From NCBI GenBank assembly GCA_963757135.1, contig CAVWQE010000009.1:186001-250000 (forward strand): DNA of 64,000 bases. The letters run 5' to 3'. Position 1 is the first letter of the stretch; the number at the start of each line of letters is the position of its first letter. Below the pieces are notes generated by a model, which saw only the letters and a list, made by a program, of their open reading frames with translations, was not told the DNA's origin and ran no database searches. Positions 13,964-22,564 of the stretch are shown piece by piece. Source of the stretch: Gp1-AA145 sp963757135 (GTDB lineage Bacteria; Acidobacteriota; Terriglobia; Terriglobales; Acidobacteriaceae). Both the position numbers and the translations under genes were made by a program.

Positions 13964-16558
13964 CTAGGCGGCTTTTAGTTCTTCCAACAGATCAGCCTCT
14001 AATTCCTGCTGCTGGACCGGGCCAAGCTTGGCATCGCGCGAGGTGAGGTAAAAAACATCGATCGCCATCTGCCCTTCGGTGTCAATCAAGGCAATTTCGA
14101 TGTTGCAGTGCTGGTGAGAGAAGCGCGAGCAAATCCGATGCAATAGGCCAAGACGGTCTTGAGCGATTACTTGCACCAGCGTGCTGCCGTCCGAACATTC
14201 GTTATCGAACTCGATACGGGTGTCGATCTTGACCTTCGCGCCGTTCTTCGACTCTGAACGGATCCGATCGCGCAACATGCGATCAAGGTCAGCCTCTCCA
14301 TTCAAGACATCGGCAACACTGCGCTCGAAGCGGGCCCACTCCTGGTGATTAAGTTCCAGGGTACGGAAGCGGTCAGTGAAGAAAAATGTGTCCACGACAA
14401 TCCCCGCCGCATTGGAAAATGCGTCGGCCTTAACAATATTCATGCCCCAGGCGGCTAAAGCGCCCGCAACATTGGCGAACAGAAACGGACGATCATGCGT
14501 GACCAGCGTCAGTTCGAACCAATGCCGGCCACGTTGGAGATCAATTTGAATGGGATCATGGGCCACCGCGCCTGCCATTTCAAGATGGCGAAGCATCTCC
14601 TCCGCGCGATAGGTGCGCAAGTATCTTCGCGGAAGCCCTTCGAGGAAGGCCTTGATCTTCTTGCCGGACTCCGGCGCCATGCTCTCGAGTCGGGCCACAG
14701 TTTCGTCCTTCTCGGTTTCCGCATGCAAACGTTGATCGGCCGTTCGCGTCATGCAATTGGCGGCAGCCATGTACAACTGCCAGACGTTCTCGGCTTTCCA
14801 CGGCGTCAAGGCCTCTGGATTCACGGCCTTTATATCCGCGTAGGTAAGAAGGCACAACATCTTCAACCGCTCCGGCGTGCCCATCTTTTCGGTGAAGGCC
14901 TGAATTGTGGCGGGGTCGTAAATGTCGCGACGCAGAACAGCTGAAATCTCCAGATGGCTGCCGATCAGGAACTCTATGGTTTCTCGTTCTGCCGGGTCCA
15001 GGCCCAGACGCTCCATGCACTTCTGCGCGATTTGCAAACTGGTCACAACATGGTTGGTTCCCGGCACACCCTTGCCAACATCGTGCAGCAGCAAGGCCAG
15101 ATACAGCAATTCGGGGCGCTCAAGCTCTTCCAGGAGACGACCGTAGCGCTGGTCCCATTCCGATTTAGAGGCGTTCGCACGATGCAGGCATTCAATGGCA
15201 AGGAACGAATGCTCATCGACGGTGAAACGATGATAAAAATCCCGGACTACAAGCGAATCTATGAGCTTGAGCTCCGGTAAGAGAATCGTCAGCAGGCCCA
15301 AAGAATGCATGGAACGCAGGGCATCAGCCGCGTGAGGTTCAATCAAGACCGATTGCAGATAGCGCCAACTGTCCCGGCCCGAGGGCGGCGATTCGATCAG
15401 CGAGGGCAGAACCTGCTGAATCCGTCCTTCAGTGGACATTGCCGGCTTGAGACCGTGATGGGCCGCGAAACTAAATATCCTAAAGAGCAGTTCGGGATCG
15501 CGCACCGCGGACGGCTGGTGCAACAGGACCAGGCCATCCACAACTGAAAAGTCCGCGTTCGAAAGACGAGAGCGGAAATTCTGGTAATGCCTATAAAGAG
15601 ACGAGCGCGAGGCCGGCACAGACTCAAGCAGGCGCAGGCATTCGTAATGCACCGCACGAGCGTGGCGAAAATAAACTCGCATCCAGGCGGCGGCATCGAG
15701 CGTTTCCACGCCGGTGACGCCGATATGACGGGCCGCGGCCTCGTCCTGGGACTCCCAGGCCAGCATGTTGTCATCGCGTCCCTGGCGATAGTGTAAAAAG
15801 GTGCGCGCTGCACTGAGGAACTGCATAGCGGGGGCAAAGCTCTTCGTGGCTGAATCAGGGAGAAGCGATTCCTCAGCCGGCCACGTGCGTTGCTTGTCTA
15901 TCGCGGAGAGCAGCGCCAGCCAATAGGCGACGTTATAGTCACGCAGGCCGCCTGGCGCTTCTTTGATATTCGGCTCCAGATGAAAAACGGTGTTGCCGTA
16001 CTTGGCGTGCCGAGAACGCGTTACTTCGGCAAGCTGCTGGATGATGTAATTCCCTTCCCGTGTGAAGAATTTTGGGAGCACCTTGTCGTGAAGGCGTTGG
16101 AACAGATCGCGATCGCCGGCAACATAGCGGGAATCGGTCAATGAAATGGTGAATTCCACATTCTGCTGATCGAACTGATCGCATTCCGCCAGAGTCCGCG
16201 TGGTCGGGCCGAGCTTCATGCGCAGGTCCCACAATTCCTGGCAGAAGCTCCGAATCGGATCTCGTAAAGCATCCTCGGTGCTGCGGTCTGCGTGGAGAAA
16301 AAGAATGTCCACGTCAGAATGGGGGAAAAGGGCGCGGCGACCGAATCCACCGAGAGCAACCAGAGCAAAGTTCCTGGCTCCGCCTGCCGATGCAATGAGT
16401 TCATCCCACAGCCGAAGGAGAATTTTTTCGACCAAAGCAGTGCGCTGCGCGATGGCGGCCGCGCCGTCGCCGCGGGCTGCGAACTCTTGCTGAATGCGTG
16501 CGGAGTCGCTAAGGTAGAGGTCCCTCAGTTCGCTGCGTATGGTTGCGGCTGTGCTCAT
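13964..16558 (-). CDS. glnD: [Protein-PII] uridylyltransferase/uridylyl-removing enzyme GlnD
   Basis: GlnD senses glutamine and modifies PII on Tyr51. The 864-residue protein has the nucleotidyltransferase motif GGFGRRALFPHSDVDILFL near 72-90. It has the GlnD linker (FHLEPNIKEAPGGLRDYN), an HD domain with LLHDVGKGVPGTNH, and two C-terminal ACT domains (LTLVTHDRPFLFANVAGALA and VIAQDRLGLLHRICSRFS). The full four-domain layout is present. ATG 16558 is used; in-frame TTG 16588 and GTG 16582 would add ten or eight residues. Its substrate gene glnB lies immediately upstream, 246 bases away across a heptad-repeat spacer. Confidence 0.95.
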   Translation of the reverse strand: MSTAATIRSELRDLYLSDSARIQQEFAARGDGAAAIAQRTALVEKILLRLWDELIASAGGARNFALVALGGFGRRALFPHSDVDILFLHADRSTEDALRDPIRSFCQELWDLRMKLGPTTRTLAECDQFDQQNVEFTISLTDSRYVAGDRDLFQRLHDKVLPKFFTREGNYIIQQLAEVTRSRHAKYGNTVFHLEPNIKEAPGGLRDYNVAYWLALLSAIDKQRTWPAEESLLPDSATKSFAPAMQFLSAARTFLHYRQGRDDNMLAWESQDEAAARHIGVTGVETLDAAAWMRVYFRHARAVHYECLRLLESVPASRSSLYRHYQNFRSRLSNADFSVVDGLVLLHQPSAVRDPELLFRIFSFAAHHGLKPAMSTEGRIQQVLPSLIESPPSGRDSWRYLQSVLIEPHAADALRSMHSLGLLTILLPELKLIDSLVVRDFYHRFTVDEHSFLAIECLHRANASKSEWDQRYGRLLEELERPELLYLALLLHDVGKGVPGTNHVVTSLQIAQKCMERLGLDPAERETIEFLIGSHLEISAVLRRDIYDPATIQAFTEKMGTPERLKMLCLLTYADIKAVNPEALTPWKAENVWQLYMAAANCMTRTADQRLHAETEKDETVARLESMAPESGKKIKAFLEGLPRRYLRTYRAEEMLRHLEMAGAVAHDPIQIDLQRGRHWFELTLVTHDRPFLFANVAGALAAWGMNIVKADAFSNAAGIVVDTFFFTDRFRTLELNHQEWARFERSVADVLNGEADLDRMLRDRIRSESKNGAKVKIDTRIEFDNECSDGSTLVQVIAQDRLGLLHRICSRFSHQHCNIEIALIDTEGQMAIDVFYLTSRDAKLGPVQQQELEADLLEELKAA

Positions 16559-16684
16559 TATCAGGTAGAGCTGGTCCGGCACGCTCAAAACCGGATCGAA
16601 CCCTAACTTACACTCTACCTGCCTTTAGCCGCAGCCCGGAAATCGAAACAATTTATGGAGGCAATCAGGAATGGTTATTGGAAA

Positions 16685-16802
16685 GGCAGCTCTCGGCTCT
16701 CAGCTCTTAGCCTTTAGCTTGAACGGGAGGTGTCGAAGCAGATTGATGAACCGGGGTTTGATTTTGAATGGCTAAGAGCTAAAGGCTAAAAGCTAACAGC
16801 TT
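16685..16802. repeat. Inverted heptad-repeat arms between glnB and glnD
   Basis: Left arm 16685-16720 reads GGCAGCT CTCGGCT CTCAGCT CTTAGCC TTTAGCT. Right arm 16770-16802 reads GGCTAAG AGCTAAA GGCTAAA AGCTAAC AGCTT, its approximate reverse complement. The arms flank a 49-base centre, and the right arm abuts the glnB stop. No gene lies in 16559-16804. Confidence 0.8.
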
Positions 16803-16804
16803 GT

Positions 16805-17143
16805 TTACAACGCATTATCTCCGCGTTCCACGTTGCGAATTCGAATAGCCTCGCTCACCGGGGAAAGAAAAATCTTGCCATCGCCGATCTTGCCGGTTTG
16901 CGCCGAAGAAACAATAGCTTCTGTGACCTTTTCCACCATTTCATCCGCCAAAACCATCTCGATCTTGATCTTGGGAATAAGATCGACCGTGTACTCTCGC
17001 CCGCGATAGACCTCGGTGTGGCCTTTTTGCCGTCCGTGGCCGCGGACTTCAAGCACCGTCATTCCCTCCACACCAATCTCGTGCAGCGCGTTCTTGACGG
17101 CTTCCAGTTTGGCGGTCTGAATGATGGCTTCAACTTTAGTCAT
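16805..17143 (-). CDS. glnB: Nitrogen regulatory protein P-II
   Basis: This 112-residue PII protein integrates glutamine, 2-oxoglutarate and ATP/ADP signals. It has the T-loop RGHGRQKGHTEVYRGREYTV with the uridylylation target Tyr51, and the second signature TGKIGDGKIFLSPV. It lies 12 bases downstream of atpC, so it is likely transcribed from the ATP synthase operon, with glnD following. The usual partner amtB is not seen here. Confidence 0.96.
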   Translation of the reverse strand: MTKVEAIIQTAKLEAVKNALHEIGVEGMTVLEVRGHGRQKGHTEVYRGREYTVDLIPKIKIEMVLADEMVEKVTEAIVSSAQTGKIGDGKIFLSPVSEAIRIRNVERGDNAL

Positions 17144-17155
17144 GCGGGTTGCATT

Positions 17156-17569
17156 CTACGCTTGTGGTCTTCTTTGCCCGACTTCGATTCTGGCCTGTGC
17201 GCGGTTGATCCTTGCGAGAGCTTGAGCGGAATCGTGCTCCGACTGCGCCGTTTTGAGGGCCTCTTCCGCTTTTGAGAGCGCTTCCTTCGCCCGAGGAACG
17301 TCAATATCCTCGGCCCGTTCGACCGTTTCCGCCAGAACAGTGACACGATCGGGCAACACTTCAGCGAAGCCCCAGGCCAGCGAAAAACGGTGCGATTGCC
17401 CGCCGAAACGGTAACTGATCTCTCCCGCTCCCAACTCGGTAATCAGCGGAGCGTGGCCCGGAAGTATGCCCAAATAGCCGTTAAGTCCGGGAATCTGCGC
17501 CTCTTCAGCTGAGTCGCGGACTACCAGCTTCTCAGGGGTGACAATTTCGAGTTGGAAGACTTCAGCCAT
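17156..17569 (-). CDS. atpC: ATP synthase F1 epsilon subunit
   Basis: The 137-residue product has the beta-sandwich N-domain (FQLEIVTPEKLVVRD, GYLGILPGHAPLITELG, AWGFAEVLPDRVTVLAE) and a helical C-terminus rich in Ala/Glu. It is the last F1 gene of the operon and lies after a heptad-repeat spacer behind atpD. Its role is in rotor assembly and inhibition of ATP hydrolysis. Confidence 0.95.
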   Translation of the reverse strand: MAEVFQLEIVTPEKLVVRDSAEEAQIPGLNGYLGILPGHAPLITELGAGEISYRFGGQSHRFSLAWGFAEVLPDRVTVLAETVERAEDIDVPRAKEALSKAEEALKTAQSEHDSAQALARINRAQARIEVGQRRPQA

Positions 17570-17570
17570 T

Positions 17571-17690
17571 GGTCTTTCGTGGTTGGTCGTAGGCCAAAAT
17601 TAAAACCTGGATCAATGTCCGGCTCCTGTTCTAAGACTCCAAGCCGTCAAAGTCATTGGCCAACGACGCGCGACCAACGACCAACGACGG
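17571..17690. repeat. Inverted heptad-repeat arms between atpD and atpC
   Basis: The left arm (17571-17595) carries TGGTTGGTCGT-type units. The right arm (17658-17690) reads CCAACGA CGCGCGA CCAACGA CCAACGA CGG, the opposite orientation. The arms flank a 62-base centre, and this is the same unit as the array upstream of moaA. Confidence 0.8.
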
Positions 17691-17692
17691 TT

Positions 17693-19135
17693 TTACGCTG
17701 CCGCCTTCATCTTTTCCGCCGCCTGCATGACTTCATCGATCGTCCCCTTCATATAGAACGCCTGCTCAGGGATGTCGTCGTATTTGCCTTCCACGATCTC
17801 TTTGAAACCCTTTACGGTGTCGGCAATCTTTACGTAACGGCCGGGCGCTCCGGTGAACTGCTCGGCAACGTGGAACGGCTGTGACAAGAAACGCTGGATC
17901 TTACGTGCGCGAGCAACGGTCAGCTTCTGATCTTCGCTCAGTTCGTCGATGCCGAGAATCGCAATGATGTCTTGCAGGTCTTTGTAAGTCTGTAGAGTCT
18001 TCTTCACTGATTGTGCAACATCGTAGTGTTCCTGTCCGACAATTCGCGGATCGAGAATGCGTGAAGTCGAGGCCAGCGGATCAACCGCCGGATAAATTCC
18101 GATTTCCGTCAACGCGCGAGAAAGAACCGTGGTGGCGTCCAGGTGAGCAAAGGTGGTTGCCGGAGCCGGATCTGTAAGGTCATCAGCGGGAACGTAAATC
18201 GCCTGGACCGATGTGACAGAGCCTTTCTTGGTCGAAGTGATGCGTTCCTGCAATTCGCCCATCTCGGTTGCAAGATTAGGCTGGTATCCGACGGCGCTGG
18301 GCATGCGGCCGAGCAGTGCGGAAACCTCCGAACCTGCCTGGGTGAATCTGAAGATGTTGTCGATGAACAGCAGAGTGTCCGCGCCTTCGGCATCGCGGAA
18401 ATATTCAGCAACCGTAAGGCCCGTAAGCGCTACTCGTAAGCGCGCACCGGGCGGCTCCGTCATCTGGCCGTAAATCAGGGCAGCTTTCGATTTGTCGGGA
18501 TCGCCGGGCTTGATTACGCCGGACTCGCTCATTTCCAGCCACAGGTCGTTGCCTTCGCGGGTGCGCTCGCCTACTCCCGCGAACACCGAAAATCCGCCAT
18601 GCTGTTTGGCAACGTTGTTGATCAGCTCCATGATGATCACAGTCTTGCCAACACCGGCGCCGCCGAAGAGTCCGATTTTCCCACCCTTCAAGAAGGGCTG
18701 AATCAGATCGATCACCTTTACGCCGGTCTCGAACATCTCCGCGCTTGTGGCCTGTTCGTCGAACAATGGCGCCGGCCGATGGATCGGCATTCGTTCTTTG
18801 AATTGCACCGGGCCAAGGTTATCCACCGGCTCGCCAATGACATTCATTACTCGGCCAAGGGTGCCGTGGCCCACGGGCACGGAGATGGGTCCGCCCTGGT
18901 CTATGGCTTTCATGCCGCGCACCATACCATCGGTCGCCTGCATGGCAATCGCGCGCACGCGCCCTTCACCCAAGTGCTGCTGCACTTCAAGGATGACATT
19001 GATAGGAGTGGGCACATTGAAACCGTCGCTCACCACGCGAAGGGCCTGGTAAATCGGCGGCATGGCCCGCTCGTTGAACTGCACGTCCACTGCGGGACCG
19101 GTAATTTGAATTACTCTTCCGATATTTTCTGCCAT
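17693..19135 (-). CDS. atpD: ATP synthase F1 beta subunit
   Basis: This is the catalytic subunit, 480 residues. It has the Walker A motif GGAGVGKT at 158-165, catalytic FAGVGERTREGND, Walker B LLFIDNIFRF, the ATP synthase signature PAVDPLASTS, and IDELSEDQ corresponding to the DELSEED lever. The start MAENIGRVIQITGPAVDV is typical. It sits between atpG and atpC as in standard operons. Confidence 0.98.
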   Translation of the reverse strand: MAENIGRVIQITGPAVDVQFNERAMPPIYQALRVVSDGFNVPTPINVILEVQQHLGEGRVRAIAMQATDGMVRGMKAIDQGGPISVPVGHGTLGRVMNVIGEPVDNLGPVQFKERMPIHRPAPLFDEQATSAEMFETGVKVIDLIQPFLKGGKIGLFGGAGVGKTVIIMELINNVAKQHGGFSVFAGVGERTREGNDLWLEMSESGVIKPGDPDKSKAALIYGQMTEPPGARLRVALTGLTVAEYFRDAEGADTLLFIDNIFRFTQAGSEVSALLGRMPSAVGYQPNLATEMGELQERITSTKKGSVTSVQAIYVPADDLTDPAPATTFAHLDATTVLSRALTEIGIYPAVDPLASTSRILDPRIVGQEHYDVAQSVKKTLQTYKDLQDIIAILGIDELSEDQKLTVARARKIQRFLSQPFHVAEQFTGAPGRYVKIADTVKGFKEIVEGKYDDIPEQAFYMKGTIDEVMQAAEKMKAAA

Positions 19136-19166
19136 AGGTTCAGTTTTCTCGTGGCCAAGTTAGCCG

Positions 19167-20207
19167 CTAGAGCGCCGCCGCTCCGCTCACAATCTCAATA
19201 ATCTCTTTCGTGATCTTTGCCTGTCGTGCCCGGTTCATCGCCAGCGTGAGCGAATCGATCATATCGCTGGCGTTGCTGGTCGCTGATTCCATCGCCGTCA
19301 TGCGGGCCGCGTGCTCAGCCGCAACCGACTCGAGCAAGGCGCGAAAAATCTGTATGCTGACGTATTTCGGCAGGAGCGAACGAAACAACGACGCCGGCGA
19401 CTGCTCGTAGATGTAGTCCACAGGGGAAGTCGCGAACTGCGCTGCGCGTGCATCCGCCTCCCGGGTGTCGGCTGGACGCAGCCCAACCCCAGCGCCCTTC
19501 GCGGCCTCTATCGCGCGCTTCTTTTCTTCTACGCTCATTTCTTTGGCGTCGGTGACGGTAGGAGCGCCGATCTGCTCTATTGGCAGGATCTGTTCAACTA
19601 CAAGCCGTTGCGCGATCACTGACTTGAATTCGTTGAACACGAGATACACGGAATCAATTTCGGCGCGCTCGTAGCGCTCGATGACCCTCTCAGCGAATTC
19701 TGAGGCCATCGCGTACTCGACCTTATTCAAAACGCCGACGTGTTCGCCGACGAGAAAGGTGCCAGAGGTCTGGGAATCAGCCTTGCGCGCTTCAGCACTG
19801 GGAAACCTGCGTCGCAGAAAATCACGCCCTTTGCGTCCGATGGCTTCGATCTCAATGTTCTTCCCTGCTTTCGATTCCAGGAACCGCGACGCAGCCTTGA
19901 GAATATTGGCATTGAATGCGCCCGCGAGGCCCTTGTCGCCAGTGACAACAATCAGCAATACATTCTTTTCAGGCCGCCGCACCAGAAGGGGATGCAGCAG
20001 TTCACCAGTCGCTGGGTCAAAGATGTCGGCACGCGTCACCAGTGATTTCAGAACATTAGTCAGCATCTGCGCATAGGGACGCGCCGCCAGGGCACGTTCC
20101 TGCGCACGGCGAAGTCTTGCCGCCGAAACCATCTTCATGGCACGCGTGATCTGTCGCGTGTTGATCACGCTGCGGATACGCCGCCGGATATCGAGAATGT
20201 TGGCCAT
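19167..20207 (-). CDS. atpG: ATP synthase F1 gamma subunit with an internal charged insertion
   Basis: The N-terminal helix (NILDIRRRIRSVINTRQITRAMKMVSAARLRRAQ) and C-terminal helix (MTAMESATSNASDMIDSLTLAMNRARQAKITKEIIEIV) are diagnostic of the rotor shaft. The protein is 346 residues rather than about 290. The extra roughly 50 residues (around 226-280, EMSVEEKKRAIEAAKGAGVGLRPADTREADAR in pieces) lie where other gamma subunits have a short loop. Unlike the insertions in nadA and moaA, it shows no palindromic DNA. Its role could be regulatory; this is inference. Confidence 0.96.
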   Translation of the reverse strand: MANILDIRRRIRSVINTRQITRAMKMVSAARLRRAQERALAARPYAQMLTNVLKSLVTRADIFDPATGELLHPLLVRRPEKNVLLIVVTGDKGLAGAFNANILKAASRFLESKAGKNIEIEAIGRKGRDFLRRRFPSAEARKADSQTSGTFLVGEHVGVLNKVEYAMASEFAERVIERYERAEIDSVYLVFNEFKSVIAQRLVVEQILPIEQIGAPTVTDAKEMSVEEKKRAIEAAKGAGVGLRPADTREADARAAQFATSPVDYIYEQSPASLFRSLLPKYVSIQIFRALLESVAAEHAARMTAMESATSNASDMIDSLTLAMNRARQAKITKEIIEIVSGAAAL

Positions 20208-20213
20208 AAAAAC

Positions 20214-20371
20214 AGCTGCTAGCTACTAGCTATTAGCTCTTAGCTTATTGCTTGGAGCTTATTGCTTGGAGCTTATTGCTTGGAGCTCATTGCGCAGGCT
20301 GGCTTTTCACCGGCCAAAACCTTACGCTACCGGTTTGGCTAGCAACTAGAAGCTAGCGACTAGTAGCTACC
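20214..20371. repeat. Inverted heptad-repeat arms between atpA and atpG, with a 14-mer tandem
   Basis: The left arm runs GCTGCTA GCTACTA GCTATTA GCTCTTA and then TTATTGCTTGGAGC three times (14-base unit, twice seven). The right arm 20338-20371 reads CTAGCAA CTAGAAG CTAGCGA CTAGTAG. The right arm contains the atpA stop codon and its last codons (VATSR). Confidence 0.85.
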
Positions 20372-21891
20372 GCCTGCCGTTCCGCAACGAATGTTTCCTT
20401 ACACTCCTTGATCACCTTGGTCATTTCGCCCTTCAGGGCGTCGTCGAGAACTTTCTTTTCCATGATCGTGTTCAACAGACTGGGGTTCGTAGTATCAACA
20501 TAGCGGTAGAGTTCCGCTTCGAAATCTTTCACCTGATCAATTGCGAGATCGTCGAGAAGGCCGTTGGTACCCGCGAAAATCACCAGTATCTGCTTGGAAA
20601 ACGGCAATGGAGAAAACTGCTTCTGCTTGAGAACTTCGACCAGGCGCTGGCCTCGGCTGAGCTGAGCCTGGGTAGCTTTATCGAGGTCGCTGCCAAACTG
20701 CGCGAAAGCCGCCAGTTCGCGATACTGCGCAAGATCCAGCTTCAAGCTTCCAGCCACCTGGCGCATGGCTTTGATCTGTGCCGCGCCGCCCACGCGACTG
20801 ACGGATAGTCCTACGTTGACCGCCGGGCGTACACCTTGATTGAACAAATCGGTTTCAAGATAAATCTGGCCGTCAGTGATCGAGATCACGTTGGTCGGAA
20901 TGTAAGCGGAAACGTCCCCCGCCTGCGTCTCGATAATGGGCAACGCGGTCAGTGATCCGCCGCCCTTATCGTTGCTCATTTTGGCTGCCCGTTCGAGCAA
21001 GCGCGAGTGGAGATAGAACACGTCTCCCGGGTATGCCTCGCGACCCGGCGGACGGCGCAGCAGCAACGAGATCTCGCGGTACGAAGCAGCATGCTTCGAC
21101 AGATCATCGTAGATTATGAGCGCATGACGCTTGGTGTCGCGGAAGTACTCACCCATCGCGCATGCGGCGTAAGGGGCAATGTACTGCATGGGCGCGGGTT
21201 CTGAAGCCGACGCCGCGACCACGATGGTGTAATCCATGGCGCCATAGTCGGAGAGAATCTTGACCACCTGCGCAATCGACGAGCGCTTCTGCCCGATGGC
21301 GCAATAGATACAAATCAAATCGCCACCCTTGTTGTTGATGATGGTGTCAATTGCGATGGCAGTCTTGCCGGTCTGGCGATCGCCGATGATCAGTTCGCGC
21401 TGTCCGCGGCCAACGGGAATCATGCTGTCGATAGCCTTGAGGCCGGTGGCCATGGGCTCGCGGACCGGTTGACGCTCAATGACGCCAGGAGCAATGCGCT
21501 CCACCGGAATGAATTCAGTAGTTGAAATGGGGCCCTTATCGTCAATCGGCCGGCCCAGCGAATCAACCACCCGCCCAATCATGCCGTCGCCTACCGGCAC
21601 ACTGATAATTTGACCCGTGCGTTTCACCTCATCGCCTTCTTTGATTTCGGTGTATTCGCCGAGCACCACCACGCCAACCTGGTCTTCTTCCAGGTTCATG
21701 GCAATCCCCGAAACATCGTGTGGAAACTTGAGCAACTCGCCTGCCATGACTTTTTCTAAGCCATGCACTCGCGCAATGCCGTCTCCAAGGGTTATGACGG
21801 TGCCGACTTCGTCCACGGCAACTCTGGTTTCGTAGTTCTCAATCTGTTGCCGGATTAATTGAGTAATTTCGTCTGCTTTGATTTGGGCCAT
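20353..21891 (-). CDS. atpA: ATP synthase F1 alpha subunit
   Basis: The 512-residue subunit has Walker A GDRQTGKT at 170-177, ALIIYDDLSKHA, and the signature PAVNVGLSVSRVGG with the arginine finger. It begins MAQIKADEITQLIRQQIENYE and forms the non-catalytic nucleotide sites of F1. The extreme C-terminus lies within a heptad-repeat array, so the final few residues may have been reshaped by it. Confidence 0.98.
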   Translation of the reverse strand: MAQIKADEITQLIRQQIENYETRVAVDEVGTVITLGDGIARVHGLEKVMAGELLKFPHDVSGIAMNLEEDQVGVVVLGEYTEIKEGDEVKRTGQIISVPVGDGMIGRVVDSLGRPIDDKGPISTTEFIPVERIAPGVIERQPVREPMATGLKAIDSMIPVGRGQRELIIGDRQTGKTAIAIDTIINNKGGDLICIYCAIGQKRSSIAQVVKILSDYGAMDYTIVVAASASEPAPMQYIAPYAACAMGEYFRDTKRHALIIYDDLSKHAASYREISLLLRRPPGREAYPGDVFYLHSRLLERAAKMSNDKGGGSLTALPIIETQAGDVSAYIPTNVISITDGQIYLETDLFNQGVRPAVNVGLSVSRVGGAAQIKAMRQVAGSLKLDLAQYRELAAFAQFGSDLDKATQAQLSRGQRLVEVLKQKQFSPLPFSKQILVIFAGTNGLLDDLAIDQVKDFEAELYRYVDTTNPSLLNTIMEKKVLDDALKGEMTKVIKECKETFVAERQAVATSR

Positions 21892-21896
21892 AAAAT

Positions 21897-22042
21897 TTCA
21901 GCTCTCAGCTGTTAGCCTTTAGTTCTTAACTTCCTTCGCGATGTTTGCGATCTTACTTTGCGATCTCTGCGATTAAAGTCTTTGATCCCGTATTAGATCG
22001 TCCTGGGTTCGGTAAAAGCTAAGAGTTAACAGCTAAAAGCTG
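21897..22042. repeat. Inverted heptad-repeat arms between atpH and atpA
   Basis: Left arm (21897-21930): CAGCTCT CAGCTGT TAGCCTT TAGTTCT TAAC. Right arm (22013-22042): AAGCTAA GAGTTAA CAGCTAA AAGCTG, inverted relative to the left. The right arm contains the atpH stop and encodes its last residues (LLAVNS). Confidence 0.8.
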
Positions 22043-22561
22043 TCTGAGCCTTTCCAACTGGCCCTGCACGGAACCGTCGTAAACCGTGCTGCCGACGCGG
22101 GCAATGGCGCCGCCGAGTATCTCCCGATTCTGTTCGTAACGTGCGCGAATCCGCTTGCCGGTTATCCGAGCCAGGTCTGCTTCAAGGGCATTGCGCTCGT
22201 CGGTGCCCAGCTCACGCGCAGTGATGATCTCTGCTTCAGCAAACCCGAGTTGCTGGTTCAGTTCCTGCGCGAACTGTAGGACAATCTCGGAAAGGAACTT
22301 GATCCTGCCTTTGTCGATCAAAACCGCAACGAAGTTTCGCACCGGACGCGACATACTCCCGCGTTGCACGATGGCATCCAGAACTCCACGCTTCTGCTCC
22401 GAAGAAATTGATGGGTTCTCCCAAACTTCGCGCAAAACCTTGCTCTCGTTGACCAATCCTGAAATCTGCCGGACCTCATCGAGAGTTTTCGCAGGATCAA
22501 GATGGTTGGTCATGACCACATCCGCGAAGGCATGGGCATAAGTGTTTACCACAGTCGCCAT
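22019..22561 (-). CDS. atpH: ATP synthase F1 delta subunit
   Basis: The 180-residue protein starts with the OSCP-like helix region (NTYAHAFADVVM) and ends with the conserved segment LARITGKRIRARYEQNREILGGAIARVGSTVYDGSVQGQLERL in pieces. It links F1 to the b-type stalk. It follows the b-subunit gene by three bases. The C-terminal codons overlap a heptad-repeat arm. Confidence 0.94.
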   Translation of the reverse strand: MATVVNTYAHAFADVVMTNHLDPAKTLDEVRQISGLVNESKVLREVWENPSISSEQKRGVLDAIVQRGSMSRPVRNFVAVLIDKGRIKFLSEIVLQFAQELNQQLGFAEAEIITARELGTDERNALEADLARITGKRIRARYEQNREILGGAIARVGSTVYDGSVQGQLERLRQLLAVNS

Positions 22562-22564
22562 GCG

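Noticed and set aside
20214..20371. CRISPR-like appearance of the heptad arrays
   Set aside because: The units are 7 or 14 bases without spacers, the arms are inverted, and no cas genes are present.
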